NCBI RefSeq assembly: GCF_045679555.1
Contig: NC_092094.1
Location: forward strand, 19,553,905-19,617,904
Direction: 5' to 3'
From: Salvelinus alpinus
Lineage: Eukaryota; Chordata; Actinopteri; Salmoniformes; Salmonidae
Length of the DNA: 64,000 nucleotides
A program made the translations under genes and the position numbers. The notes below the pieces were generated by a model, which was not told the origin of the DNA, did not search any database, and was given only the letters and a program-made list of their open reading frames with translations. Shown here one piece after another: positions 28,906-42,048 of this stretch. The stretch's first letter is position 1. Every line of letters starts with the position of its first letter.

Positions 28906-31019
28906 CTTCAAGACACCAGGGGAATCTCTCAAATTGGATTTAATTTACCTTGAATATTGCAGCCAATTTTGTGCAGGCTATTAGTCAGACAAAACCTGCT
29001 GAGTTCAACTATAAATGGAGGCTGAATTTATCCTCAAGCTGACTTATTTCTTTCCTCATTGTTATGCCGCGTTTAGATGGTACGAGGTAATGACGACTTT
29101 TGAAGAAAGCTTGGAGTGAGATTTTCTATTTGAATTTCATTGTCCCCTGGCACAACTCCTAAATGGAAATTGGTACTGTTTTAAAGCTAATTACCAACAA
29201 TTCTACATATTTTTACATGGCTTAGGCGTATGACCATGGAATTAAAAAATATATAAAAACACAGGTCAGGTGTATTCAGGGTATTGTGAACATTAAATTA
29301 ACTCAAAATTCGACGACTTTGTTACTGTGAGAATTTTGGGGGACGTAATTTAAAGAATGCTATAAAAAAACGACCTTGTTTGACACTTTATTCAGACAGA
29401 AATGAGATGAGGAGACAGGCAAATGCTAGAAACAGTGGGAAGGTTGGAAGAAGGGATTGATCCCTGTTCTTTGGTGGAAAGTTGTATGCAACACGTGCCG
29501 TGGAGTGTTACCACTACACCAAAGCTCTGCACAGGAAATAATCATATTAATGCTTGATGGCAGTGGGTAACCAAATCATAGATTGCAGTCTACTTGTCCA
29601 TAGACTGCTTTCAAGGTAAGGACACAAACATTTTGTAATTTGGGTGAGCTATCTCTTTAAATTAGGACTGGAGAGAAAATCCTGCTTGCTCCCCAGGAGG
29701 GTTGGCCACCCCTGATCTATGTTTCCCAAGTGCTGGGTGTTTGAAACTGTTCTTGTTATAATAATGAATATAAATATGCAGGTGGTTTATCCCTATTAGT
29801 TGAAGATCATTGCTATCATTTTACACTACATAGACAAAATCGAATGTGTTTACAAGTTGAGTCCCCCTATTATCTCTGCCTAGCTTGTGCAATATACTAA
29901 AATGTCAAATGATATTTGATTCCTGGAGCATTTAATATCCAATGCTTATTTGTATGACATATTCAAAACTGTTCATGAATGGCTGCAATAATACATAGTC
30001 TTATAATTCATTTTCAAAGACAAGTAGGCATATTAGATTTAAAATATGTGATTACACTGGCAAAATTGGAAAGAAGTGGAATAATAAAATAAGTTAGATG
30101 AATAACAGTTGTGTTCTTGCTGACAAGCTCGGTAATGACCCTATTGCCCATTTAAGAATGAGCATTGTTCCACTGATCAGACTAAATAAATTAAATAAAT
30201 AATGAAATCTCTTGAAGACAAAATGACAAATCGGCCCCTACACCCTAATCAAATCACGCTTCTATTAATTGTCCCTCCTCTAGAATCAAACTTGCACTTT
30301 TCGGTTCACAATCTGTTTGACAAAATGATTTTCAGTTACAAATCAGGTCACCCTACCAAACCTCCCTGCTAAAACGTACTGTATGTAGGTCTGTCTGCAG
30401 CCTTTTAGTTGTCACAGTCTAAATTCCAATCACCAAACGAGGGGACTAATGCAAGTGGATTAAATCGACTTTAGTACATGCTGTCAAAAGGCTGCATTCT
30501 GCAATAGGGATTGTAGTATCAGCAACCTAATTTTGTTGACAACATTGTACATAAAACAGCGCTACCGTTCTACTCTTTTTAATTTTCTAATCTCAACAGA
30601 TCATTCTCTCGCTCCATTCAACTCCGCTCTAATCTTGAGGGGTGTTTCTAGGGATATATTATTTAGGTATGTCTTTTGAAATAATGGCTGTCCTATTTGC
30701 ACAACACGACTGCACCTGTCAACACCTGTTCAGTATTCCATCTTAATAACCCCTCTGGCCCCTAAGGCACCCGGATCTATTAAGGTATTTCTATTTAATG
30801 GTAGTGCACCTTACCTCAGGTCATTTCAGACCTGCCCCATTATCGATACATGTATATTGGTCATACAAAACCCATTGGATCTGTTTGGAATAGTAAAGCT
30901 CCTATTATTGATAAATTCTAAACATTTTAGAACATTAAATCAAGGATAACTTAAATCATTCCCCCCAGAATCGAGAATATAGGCTACTGACCTCGTCGCT
31001 GACTGGGAAAAGCAATGTT
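28906..31019. other. AT-rich intergenic stretch, nothing identified
   Basis: No reading frame, inverted-repeat end or repeat family that I can name. Long homopolymer-poor AT-rich sequence. Possibly old repeat debris. Confidence 0.4.
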
Positions 31020-31194
31020 CGTTGGATCTCGTCACCACCTCTGTCGTGTACCAGTTCACCACTGGCCTGAAATAAACCCTCAAGTCAGAGGTCAGGTCTT
31101 TGTCTTACGGATCCTGGATCTGCCCGTGCACGGTTTTCAGCAGTTTCTTGGAACGACAGAGGCAGATCTTGAGTTCCGACTCTAAGGACCAAAT
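31020..31194 (-). mobile_element. Fossil endogenous retrovirus leader remnant beside LTR
   Basis: Directly inside the LTR end, the minus strand reads ATT then TGGTCCTTAGAGTCGGAA, placed like a tRNA primer-binding site (TGG start), followed by untranslated-leader-like sequence. No gag, pol or env piece is recognised further left, so only a stub of the internal region remains. Confidence 0.5.
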
Positions 31195-31684
31195 TGTTAA
31201 AGGAATTTTGATTCCTTTTTATCAACCAATTCAATTAAAACACTCTGCCCATAAATAAGAATTTGTAAGATAATTATCAGCATTAAATGGACAGAAACCA
31301 GTCTTAAAATCAATCAATCAATAGCGTTTATTCTCGAGAGTACTGATCATAATACATTTTACATCAGGTTATATAATAAAGATGATGTCATAGGTTTTAA
31401 TGTCCATCCTCCTCTCGGATACAATGGCAGTATAGTTAGATTTCTTATTACTGTCTGCCACCTGTTAAACTATCTGCAACCAACCCAAGGTCTTTCCCCT
31501 CCCTGGGTAGAGACATCATTCTAGCCTGTCTGAAGATAAACCCATTCTTTCTAACAAGGAACACATAACATTCAACATTATGATTATAATAAGATTCATT
31601 CTTAAAGTAATATAGTAGTATTCTGTTTAGTTATAAGTCAAATGTATACATATTTTAGTCATTAAACACAAAAATCCCATAACA
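31195..31684 (-). mobile_element. Fossil retroviral LTR, 490 bp, minus strand
   Basis: On the minus strand the block starts TGTTATGGG and ends CCTTTAACA, so TGTTA/TAACA form inverted ends with canonical TG...CA. An AATAAA polyadenylation signal (reverse of TTTATT near 31328) and a TATA-like stretch near 31370 fit U3-R-U5 order. It is adjacent to a leader remnant, so it is the 5' LTR of a mostly lost endogenous retrovirus. Genus unassigned; age not measurable without its partner LTR. Confidence 0.7.
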
Positions 31685-31899
31685 GTCACCCAGGTACATT
31701 TGGTCAAATCATGAAGGAGACATTTTCATTCATATTATATTTTTCTGAAAGAATATCGTCAAATATGTATACTTGGACTTTGATTTAGCTTTTCCAGAAT
31801 TAGAAGCCATATTATAAGTTCAACATTTGCAAAACAACCAGTTTTCATAACTTCATAACTCTAAATATTCGTAGAATTTTTGTCCAAAAGGAAAAGGCA

Positions 31900-32980
31900 T
31901 GCTGTCGCAAAAGGTTAGCACTTACATTTTGCGACAGATATAGGGTTTCATTGGCTATCTAGCTAGCTTTGTTTGACCACGATTGGGGGTTATTTGACAA
32001 AGATACAGTTGATCAAATGAAGACCGGCTGCGTCATCGGCGTGCCATGAAGGCGTCGCTCTCTGACCAACTTTGGTGTCCTATAGGATATACTACACACC
32101 TAATGACATAGTGAAGTCTGGTTACGTTCTAGAATCTTTGAGGAATACATACGAACGTGATTTGACTGGTTGAAACAACGTTTAGGGTTAGATTTTCACA
32201 GATTCCTTTCTTTGCAAATTGAACGAGTGGAAATAAAAAATCGATCGTGCATGCTATATGGACCTTTTTAGGATATGAAAAATGATTTTATGTAACAAAA
32301 CGACACTTCATGTTATCTCTGGGACCCCTTGGATGATAAATCAGAGCAAGATTTCCGAATATAAGTACACATTTCACCTTCAGAGGTGAATTTATCAAAC
32401 CTATCGTGATGAAAAAAAGTGTTGTTAGGAGCTCTCCCCAAAACAATAGCATGGCATTTTCTCGCATAGCTACTGTAAATTGGACAGTGCAGTTATATTA
32501 ACAAGAATTTAAGCTTTCAGGCGATATAAGACTTACAGTGGGGCAAAAAAGTATTTAGTCAGCCACCAATTGTGCAAGTTCTCCCACTTAAAAATATGAG
32601 AGAGGCCTGTAATTTTCATCATAGGTACACTTCAACTATGACAGACAAAATGAGAAAAAAAATCCAGAAAATCACATTGTAGGATTTTTAATGAATTTAT
32701 TTGCAAATTATGGTGGAAAATAAGTATTTGGTCAATAACAAAAGTTTATCTCAATACTTTGTTATATACCCTTTGTTGGCAATGACAGAGGTCAAACATT
32801 TTCTGTAAGTCTTCACAAGGTTTTCACACACTGTTGCTGGTATTTTGGCCCATTCCTCCATGCAGATCTGTATATGTACCGACATTTGTTGTTTCTCTAA
32901 AATCTGCGATCGTGACAAAAGGCGCTGCATGATTTACAACTGTCCCGTTGACGGGACGCCGATCCCTAAGAAGTAGAAAA
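31900..32980. repeat. Salmonid dispersed repeat of unknown class, interrupted by Tc1 fragment
   Basis: Segments such as ACTGTAAATTGGACAGTGCA with ACAAGAATTTAAGCTTTC, and at the right end CGTTGACGGGACGCCGATCC, are ones I recognise as recurring widely in salmonid DNA. The unit is split by a Tc1 fragment at 32536-32870. No coding potential. Confidence 0.45.
32536..32870 (-). mobile_element. Tc1-like transposon end fragment
   Basis: It begins CAGTGGGGCAAAAAAGTATT after TA, with the terminal repeat and then the 3' end of a minus-strand transposase gene (reverse of CAGATCTGCATGGAGGAATG, encoding an [11 protein letters not shown]-type C-terminus). It stops abruptly near 32870, so the other side of the element is missing. 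The family differs from the 20474 and 23724 copies. Confidence 0.75.
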
Positions 32981-33542
32981 CATGCACCCAGTCCCTTTGA
33001 TCCCTTACATAACTAGACCAATCATATTCTTCAATGTGCTGCGATTTACAGTACTGCGTAAAGACAAGACAATGATAGAGGTTCAGCTCGTGATGTTAAG
33101 TTGTAGGTGCAGATGCTCCGATTTTGAAAACGATTTGGAGCACAGTTGAAAAGTTAAAGTGCTGACTATTCAACAGACTAATTAGAAAAATAAAAGCAGT
33201 ACTTTTCAATGAGTGAGAATCATCGCGCTGGCTTGCTTTTGCCATGACCCTCTTTCTTGCCCCGCTATGCCGACTGGCTATTTGATGGCTTGTTTAAAAT
33301 AAAAAGTGTATAAATAGCATCCAAATACGGCATACAGCTATAGATCGTAGGCCTACACTGCGTAATGAAACACTCCCTAGTAAATTAGTGTTGCAGCCCA
33401 CCAGTGTTATGAGGGTGTACTGACTGTAGCCTATTATTGAGCATTAATAGACTGGTTTTACGCACAACTTTCTATCCAAGCTGGTAGAGAGCGCGAACTC
33501 TGACCTTGCGGGGATCTAGAGAAACTCCATTATGCCAGTGTG

Positions 33543-34610
33543 CCCTAGAACGGTGGTATCCATACTTTTTGGGGTACTGTACCACTAAAACCCTTTGACC
33601 TGCCTGAAGTACCCCCTCATGCACGTGCGACCGGCATGATTACTAAATGAGATGTTAAAAAATAACAAATGACACACCCAGTCGAGTTTGGCAGACTTGT
33701 TTTCAATGTCAGGGAAGTAGAAATTGTACTCACTGATTTTGGATAACTGTGAGCTCACTATTTGCACCATATGAGCTCTTTCAACATCACCTGTAGAAAT
33801 ATAGCCCACTGTAGGTGTCAAGCTGCTGGAAACAACTTATATCCCCATCTTCACATTTCCACTCCCAAAGATTGATCTTCTTAATGAATCCACACACTTT
33901 GTCATACATGTTTAGAATGTGTGTCTAACTTGCAGAGTTAGATTCAGGTTGTTCAGTTTGATAAACACATCAGCAAGATAGGCACGGCGGGTACCCAAGT
34001 CTATGTCCTTGAACACAGCCACAAGAGGGTGTGTGAGTGCTCAGACAGAAAATCATTACTTCAGATCGCGGCTCAAAAAGCCTCTGTAGCGTTTTCCTAC
34101 TAGATAGCCAACGGACGTCGGTGTTAAGCAGTAGCTGCTGGTGCTCAGTACCACTGTCATCACAGAGCTTTTCAAACAGTCGGTGATTCAGAGGCCTGTA
34201 CTGGATGGATAAAGTTCACTGCGTCATTCAAAACATCATGCAACTCTGGACTTGTTTTCTTGCTGGCCAATGCCTCTGTGAATTATACAGTGGGATTTAC
34301 CTTCTTTGTGTGGGCAATTAATTATTTCACTCTCCCAGGTGTGCACACGAACACAGGATTTCCAATCCAGATTGTGCTCTGAGATAAAGCTGTCAATAAT
34401 GTGAAACACATCCTCACCTGTAGTTCTCCCGGTTAGCTTCTTGCAGAACAGAATGTGCTCATTAATTTCCGAAATGTCTCTGTATCGCACAAACGGAATG
34501 AACTGGGCTTCCTTACTGACATCAGTCGATTCGTTCAACAACTGCAGAGAAAATGGACCGGTTTTTAAATTTTTTCCAGAGAAAAATAACATGTATTATA
34601 TAATTTTACC
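33543..34610 (-). mobile_element. hAT transposase remnant (ZBED5/Buster-like), minus strand
   Basis: Minus-strand pieces FSLQLLNESTDVSKEAQFIP, FVRYRDISEINEHILFCKKL, FHIIDSFISEHNLDWK and VERAHMVQIVSSQLSKISEY belong to the same hAT family as 22221-23721. Both copies share the atypical run VHTWESEIINCPHKEGK where autonomous relatives continue into the catalytic domain. The left end has GGTGGTATCCATACTTTTTG. Non-functional. Confidence 0.75.
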
Positions 34611-34825
34611 GCAATAAATGCATAATTCTGTGGGAGTTCATATTATTTTAGGCTACATGTGAGAGGTTATAGGTCTACCTGCAGTCAGTGTCCAGATTTC
34701 AGTTACTATTCCATTTTAATTTAAATTAGAAATATTATGTTTATTCATAGTTGCAGGGATACTTGTGAGCGGGATATCAAATGTGCACCTAAACAGCTTA
34801 GGCAGGATATGTGGAACATTTTTCC

Positions 34826-34972
34826 AAACTCAGTCCTGTGGCCCATCCTATGTGCGCGTTTTGTTTTTGCCCTAGCACTACACAGCTGATTCAAATAATC
34901 AAATCTTGATGATGAGTTGGTTATGAGTCAGCTGTGTAGTGCTAGGGCAAAAACCAACAAGTGCACCCCTAG
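34826..34972. mobile_element. Fold-back MITE (CTAGCACTACACAGCTGA arms)
   Basis: The arms CCTAGCACTACACAGCTGA and TCAGCTGTGTAGTGCTAGG are near-perfect inverted repeats around a short loop, with outer GTGCGCGTTTTG and CAAGTGCACCC. A second copy of the family lies at 60927-61117. Confidence 0.75.
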
Positions 34973-35167
34973 CTTTCTATACATATGGAAATTAAACAGG
35001 TTTATGAATTACTTTTTGGAGGGTTACTGCCAAAATAATATATTAAAGAAAAGAAAATAGACGTCAATGACTGAGCTTCCATTACCGAAAATTCGGTAAT
35101 GGAATTTCTGCAATTTAATTGGCTACAATGGGAAATCATAGTAGGCACAGTCACAAACAACAGTTGG

Positions 35168-35310
35168 GTTCACACGTTTGGACAGCACAGTAGAGTACAG
35201 TAAAGAAAGTATAGTTTAGTTCAGTACAGTACACAGTAGAGCACACTAATGTACTGCACTCTACTGTAGTGTGCTTTGCTGTGCTGTACTTTGACATCCA
35301 AACGTATATA
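35168..35310. mobile_element. Fold-back MITE with AGTACAG-rich palindrome
   Basis: The left arm ACACGTTTGGACAGCACAG and right arm CTGTGCTGTACTTTGACATC with CCAAACGT form a large hairpin. The core consists of variants of AGTACAGTA/TACTGTACT. No coding content. Confidence 0.55.
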
Positions 35311-36401
35311 GACATCTATGATTGGTTCAGGGACATCTTAATGTATTTTTCATGTCAGCCAGGCCCATCTTTTCAAAGAAACACAATTTATTTAAATCTC
35401 TAGTTGAGTAAAATAAATCGTTTTGTTCTGGTCAAAGTAATACAGAAAATTGCGGTAAACAGCGCCACACTCAGGCAGAAAAATGTTCTATTCACAACCA
35501 GGCCCATCTCTTCAAATAAAACACACGTTTATTCTATCTCTATTTGAGCAAAATAAGTAGTTTTGTTGTGATCACAAGAAAATCCTAACAATTAAGGTAA
35601 AGTGCGCCACAGTCAGGCAGAAAAATCTGAATATTCTATTATAAAGTGAGAACATAAAGTTTCCCTGGCTGCTATATGGCTGTTACTTAGACATACTATA
35701 ACAGTAAATTAATAGATGGCATTCACTGATGTAAACCTGTCTCCAATATAATCGCATAGTTTACACAGACTCACCGCAGAACTTTGACAATTAAATCTCA
35801 GTGTGAAAAGGCATAACATGGTCTGTTTTGTCAACAAGCTCAACCAGATGATCCCAATAAATAGTATGTTCTGTTGCGAACTGTCTGGGACAAGTTGATT
35901 CCCAATTTACTACTCAAAATATATTTGACTTATTTAGTCAAATACGAAATTAACTGCAATATACTGGTCTCAACTATATTAGCATAACTAATATATATAT
36001 ATGTTTTTTTAAATTATATATAAAAAGGAAATATATATCTCTTAGATTTAGGACAGACGCTTCAAAACCTTGTTTCTTATGATACATTTTTTTACTGTCC
36101 TTTTTGTGTTTCTATGCGCCAAAATCAATATTTTATCTATATATATGTATATACCTGAAGGGGTCCTAAAATTCCAAATCAAATAGATAAATAAATATGT
36201 CAGCTCCACTCCCAACGTCTTAGACTCTGCAGAATTAAAACGTGTCCAGTGCAACATGCCTAGCTCTGCCCACTGGGGCGTGGCTTACGGAGCGCTCTTT
36301 GAAATAAATGCTTGTATTGTCTTAATAATACCAACGTCTCGAGTTATCATCACACCGGTTCTGTTGCTTTGACACTTGACTATGCCATTAAAAACGGAAT
36401 C
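35311..36401. other. Upstream region of galnt8 copy 2
   Basis: AT-rich, with an imperfect internal duplication around the segments with CAGGCCCATCTTTTCAAA (35357) and CAGGCCCATCTCTTCAAA (35500). A GC-box/KLF-like GGGGCGTGGCTT at about 36276 lies about 140 bp before the start codon and may belong to the promoter. No gene seen. Confidence 0.4.
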
Positions 36402-36416
36402 ATGCAAATAATATAT

Positions 36417-39400
36417 ATGAGGTCTATGTGGGTGAAGCGTCTATTAGTTTTAGGATGTATTTTATTCCTCAGCTATATATCATTGATTTTGAGGAATGAA
36501 ACCGACAAAAAGACAGATGAGAGGCCTACTGAGGCTCAAACTATTGACATTGATAGAAGATTTTCTGACTTGGAAAGCAACATCAACAAAGTCTGTGAGT
36601 AAGTCAACTTTCTTGAATGTTGATTCAATTCATGATGTGCCTTTTGGATAACGTATAAACTCATAGGAAAATCATAGGCTACATGTACGTTTTTTTTTTG
36701 TAACAACATTTGGTTACACTTTATAGGGAACACATGACATGTCTTTACTTATATTCTAGAACACTGCTGTGCGGACGCATAGGCTTACACGTTTTGTGCG
36801 CTAAATTCTTTAGTTCCACATTGAGACGGGGTGGGTTTGTAAATGCATCAGTTATTCTGCGCTCTGGCACTGACGAGCGTGCTCTAAAATTGGAGTAGAT
36901 GGCCAGAGTGAATTTACGAACGCACCCTAAATCTGTTTCTTGTGTCGCTTGCTCTTTATTAAATAATAGTTAGGAAACTCTCGTCACGAAAACGCATTGT
37001 TTATTTGTTTCCCCAAAGGCTATAGGTAGTAAATGCTTCTACAAAATGTATATATTGCTGTTTTACAAGTATCATAATTTACTGTGCCTACGCCTAATCA
37101 AGTGTCGAAGAAATGTTTGTTTTGAAAGGTATTTCCGTTGGCTTTCTGTTCCACAAAACATGCGGTCATTTACCGTTGTCTCTACTCAAGAGTGAATCGT
37201 TGTTCCGGTGCACAGATTCATGGCAACATTCACGAGATGGAAGTGCTATTTATTTCATTCAATTAATGTTTTCCTTTGTTCATATTTCCCGCGTTGTGTC
37301 ATAGGTCTGTCATTCTGGTTGTGCGTAATAGGAGTGCGCATAGAAATAAGATACGTGGCCTGCACGCCAGGCTTTGGAGTCTATTTATAAATGGTGATGA
37401 AATGTAATGACTGTCTGATTAACTAGAATTTGCTAATGTAACAATGGATGTGGAAATTGACTTTTACGTCATAGAACCAGCTTATTGGTTGTAATTGCCA
37501 ATTGCGGTCCTGAGAGAGACCAATGGGCTTATAAACTCAGCAAAAAAAGAAATATCCCTTTTTCAGGACCCTGTCTTTCAAAGATAATTCGTAAAAATCC
37601 AAATAACTAAACAGATCTTCATTGTAAAGGGTTTAAACACTGTTTCCCATGCTTGTTCAATGAACCATAAACAATTAATGAACATGCACCTGTGGAACGG
37701 TCTTAAAACACTAACATCTTACAGACGTAGGCAATTAAGGTCCCAGTTATGAAAATTTAGGACACTAAAGATGCCTTTCTACTGACTCTGGAAAAACACC
37801 AAAAGAAAGATGCCCGAGGTCCCTGCTCATCTGCATGAATGTGCCTTAGGCATGCTGTAAGGAGGCATGAGGACTGCAGATGTGGCCAGGGCAATAAATT
37901 GCAATGTCCTACTGTGAGACAGGACAGACAGCTGATAGTCCTCGCAGTTACCGACCACGTGTAACAACACCTGCACAGGATCCGTACATCTGAAACTCAC
38001 ACCTGCGGGACAGGTACAGGATGGCAACAACAACTGCCCGAGTTACATCAGGAATGCACAATCCCTCCATCAGTGCTCAGACTGTCCGCAATAGGCTGAG
38101 AGAGGCTGGATTGAGGACTTGTAGGCCTGTTGTAGGCAGGTCCTCACCAGACATCACCGGCAACAACGTCGCCTATGGGCACGAATATTTACAAATACCA
38201 TAGGTAGGCCTATGAGGATGTCTGGTCAGAGTTCCAGTCGTTATAGTGAAAGTCTAAGTACGCCTTGCACAGTCTTCACATTTTGCTGCTTTAAAATGAA
38301 ATCTAAAGGGATTATATTAATTCCCCCCCCCCCCTAAAGATCTACACAACCTACTCTGCATTTTCAAAATTATAGAAAATGTTCAAAAAATATGTGTTGC
38401 TTGCGTAAGTCTTTACACCCCAGAGTTAATACTTAACACGGCTGTAAACCTTTGGCGGCTATTACAGTTGTGAAACATTTTGAATAAAATTCTACTGACC
38501 GAACTCATAGGGCAAAATATACCACAAAACGTTTTATATAAATAATGACATACTTATTTATTCATAGTTCAATTATTTATGAATACATATTCATGAGTTA
38601 TTAAAGTGTCGCTGACTTTGTTATTAATTTACATGTCTATTTCACTTATACGTGTGACTGCTTTTAATATGCATTGATTGGAAGACTATGCTATTATCTG
38701 TTAAGCACTGGCAGATTAAATATGTGAATGAAGAAGATATTCTGACAACTTTTATTTTTCACAATTCAAATGTAAGAGCTATTTCTGTGTTAAATTGGGA
38801 TAAAACCACCGACACTTTATTTTATTTATCTCAGACGATTTGTTCAAAAACTTTGAACAAAAGCAGGATGCCATTCAGAAAATGCTTATGGATGAGAGAG
38901 GGAGATTTAAAGACCAGAAAGTTGTGGCAGCTCCGGTCAAATCTCAGAGAGGACAAGATGAACAGAAGCTCAAGCCCCAGCAATCTCCATTGTTTCAGGG
39001 CTGGGGAGAGAATCTATCGGATGAGGATCAGGAGGAGGCACAGGCTTTGTTTGAGAAATATGGCTACAATGTTTTCCTCAGCGATCGTCTACCTCTCAAC
39101 CGAGAGCTACCAGAGACACGTGAATCCAAGTAAAGTAACGATTCTCTGACGCCGTTTTTTCCCCTCACCCTTTAAAGGTTTCTCCCTCACTCGTCTGTTA
39201 CATTCCTTCTTTCATGCACGTAATGATTACTGGATGCAGAAACATAAATGGTGTCCATGAGTTCATCTGACTCTGGGGAAGTAGATCAAGGGTTTCATTG
39301 CCAAAATCCTGATGTATCCCTTTTTAATATACCTATGAGAGGAGTGTAACTGATGTTTAGTTTCCTTCAACAGATGTTTGCAGAAGAAATACCCCAAGGA

Positions 39401-41841
39401 CCTTCCTAGTATTGCTGTGGTATTGATCTACCTGGACGAGGCTCTGTCTGTCATTAAGAGGGCAATCTGCAGCATCATCAACCGAACCCCTGAACACCTG
39501 CTGAGAGAAATCATTCTGGTGGATGACCACAGCTCCAATGGTACGTCTCCCCAAACTATACTGACAGCTTTTGTATGATAATATTAATTTCCTACCCTTT
39601 TTTTAATTTATTTTTATTTTTACCCAATCAGATGATCTGAAGGGGGACCTGGATGTCTATATCAAATCCATTGAGGCGCAGAATCCTTTGTTTCGCATGG
39701 TCAGAGTGAGACATGTTGAATCACTGGGTTTAACTCAAGCTCGCATCTCTGGGTGGAGAGCTGCTACTGCGGATGTGGTTGCCATTCTAGACGCTCACAT
39801 TGAGGTCCACAAGGAGTGGTAAGAGTATTTAGGAATGTACAGTGTCTCTGAAATAACTACTGTGCCAGTAGTTGCCATATCGCACATCAAGTTAAATATC
39901 TGTGTAACTTGTCCCTCACCTTGAACAGTTCAGCCAAGTCTTTAACTATAGGAACAGGGCCAGTGTGTTGTTTTCCATGACTCTGCTGTCTGTGCTTGCA
40001 GGGCGGAGCCTCTGTTGACTCGTATCAAGGCAGACCGGACAGTGGTGGTCTCCCCTGTGTTTGACAGGGTGAATTACTATGACCTGGATGTTGTCCATTA
40101 CGTCCCAGCGGCCCATGCTTTTGACTGGGCTCTATGGTGTATGTATGAGTCCTTCAGGCCGGAGTGGTACCATCTCAACGACACGTCACTGCCAGGAAAG
40201 TAAGTTGAGCAGGCAAATGGAATCACTCATACTGTCAAACCCACATCTTTGTGGTTGTGGGGGTGTGACAGCGAGTATAGTGTTTATTTTAACGCTTTGC
40301 CTCTGTCATCAGGAGTCCCTCTGTCATGGGAATCATGGTGGTGGACAGGAAATTCCTGGGTGAAATCGGTGCCCTAGATGGTGGAATGAAAGTGTATGGA
40401 GGGGAAAATGTCGAGCTAGGTGTGCGGGTGAGAAGCAACAATATTATGCACCATTCTTTTTTTTTTTTACCAGATTCTGTGAACATCTGATATTTTTGAT
40501 AACATTGTTTTCTGTGGTCATTAAATAGTATAATTGGCAATGTCCTCCACAAATAATGTAAATGCTTCAGGTGTGGCTGTGTGGAGGAAGCATAGAGGTA
40601 GTGCCTTGTTCTAAGATCGCCCACATTGAGAGGAACCACAAGCCTTACGCACCTGACCTGAGCATGTCCATGAAGAGGAATGCACTGAGGGCAGCAGAGA
40701 TCTGGATGGATGAGTACAAACATAATGTCAATATTGCCTGGAACATTCCAATTAAGGTATGAGCTTATGATAACGTACCCATATATTTTTTGAACCCATG
40801 AATTCTACCTTCATGAGACTCATAAAACCATTGGAAGTTTTGCAAGCTTTTGATTTATTACATAGTTTGATATGTTGATAATACAAGAGTTTTGCGGGAT
40901 ACAACAAATAATCCATAATCACACTCTCAACAATAGGATCATGGAATAGATATCGGGGATGTGTCAGAGAGAAAGAAGCTCAGAGAAAAGCTGAAATGTA
41001 AGCCCTTCAAGTGGTACCTGGACAACGTTTATCCTCAGTTGGACACATGGGACAATATACTGGCCTATGGAGGGGTATGTTTTTTACAGTACTTTTGTGT
41101 GTGGTTTTAAACTTTAGTTTCTGAATTGAAGGTTTGAATGCCTGTCTATTTATCCACATGTTTGATAAAGTATGTCATCCCTTGCTTAATATTTGACCCT
41201 CTTACTTGTAGATGAAGAACTTGGATGCAAACATATGTATAGATCAAGGACTTTTTCCTGGTCATACACCCATAGCCTTCGACTGCTTCAACTATGGCCC
41301 ACAGGTAACTCCTTACAATACTGTCTCTTACTGTTGCAGTTAATTAACTTTGCTCTGTATTCAAGGAAAAATCTAATGCCCTATCTTTATTTGTTTGATC
41401 GTTCAGCACACATACTACCGCAGTAATGGGGAGCTTTACATTGGTGGCCTAAAGTCCCACAAGTACAATGACAACAGGTGTTTGGCTGACAGTGGGGAAG
41501 ACACTTTTCCTGATCTGTACGACTGTAACGAGGCTGTGCAGAAGGGCATGGGCATTCACTGGGACTTCACGCAGGTGCATATCACAGTTGACACTGAACT
41601 CAATACACTCCTAATATGTATATAGGCAGTTCTTTCCTATACTGTATGCACCCCTAAATTATTTCCTTTTTGCCAAAGCGGTCCACTGTTTAAAAGCATT
41701 AAAATATGTATATTTTTCCAGGGCAAGGAACTCAAGAACAGACAAACAAAAAGATGTTTAGAAATACAAAAACAGAAACTTGTGGTCCAGAAATGCACTG
41801 GCCAGAAATGGGAAATCCAAAACATCATCAAGCCCTTCTAA
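36417..41841 (+). CDS. galnt8: GALNT8-type polypeptide N-acetylgalactosaminyltransferase, copy 2
   Basis: Eleven exons: 36417-36594, 38835-39129, 39374-39540, 39632-39818, 40002-40199, 40313-40427, 40571-40756, 40937-41074, 41212-41304, 41407-41574, 41722-41841 (TAA); 614 aa. Intron positions and phases match copy 1 and five of eleven exons (3, 5, 6, 7, 8) have identical lengths, as does exon 10. Type II membrane protein: MRSMWVKR tail, hydrophobic span, stem with an expanded Lys/Gln-rich exon 2, GT27 domain with DxH motif DAHIEV (267-269) and [11 protein letters not shown], then a lectin domain ending with GQKWEIQ. An ATG at 36402 would add five residues. Most exons differ clearly from copy 1, so the duplication is old, but exon 3 is almost identical (see findings). 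Intron 1 contains Tc1 fragments. Looks intact. Confidence 0.93.
37536..38190 (+). mobile_element. 3'-truncated Tc1-like transposon in galnt8 copy 2 intron 1
   Basis: The left end CTCAGCAAAAAAAGAAATAT matches the inverse of the 60693 end of the element at 59290-60693, and the two run parallel through the transposase start (ATCAGTGCTCAGACTGTCCG) until about 38185, where this copy stops at GCCTATGGGCACGAA. The catalytic half is absent. Confidence 0.8.
38225..38475. repeat. Probable old Tc1-like end fragment
   Basis: CAGTCTTCACATTTTGCTGC, a C13-type run near 38323 and TAAACCTTTGGCGGCTATTA resemble the terminal and 3' coding part of another Tc1 family. Ends are not clear. Confidence 0.4.
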
Positions 41842-42042
41842 TGGACCAGCATAAAGGAAATTCATGTTTTCCTCTAGACTAAACCACATTTTATGTTTTT
41901 TTAATGTTTGCTATTCTGTTCTATGGGTCACTTTCGACTACTAACCTAAATGTGGCATTTGCCTATGCATTGATATAACAGTGCTTACTTAATTTTGTTG
42001 AAAGGGAAATGTGCCTTTCTGTCCTTGATTTGGATTTCCATA

Positions 42043-42048
42043 AATAAA
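42043..42048 (+). promoter_or_regulatory. Candidate polyadenylation signal, galnt8 copy 2
   Basis: AATAAA 202 bp after the stop codon, followed by GAGTTG and an A-rich stretch. Confidence 0.6.

Noticed and set aside
33585-34592. A host gene derived from a hAT transposase
   Set aside because: Frames are broken and short, both local copies share the same defect, and no intron-exon structure is seen; it is a transposon remnant.
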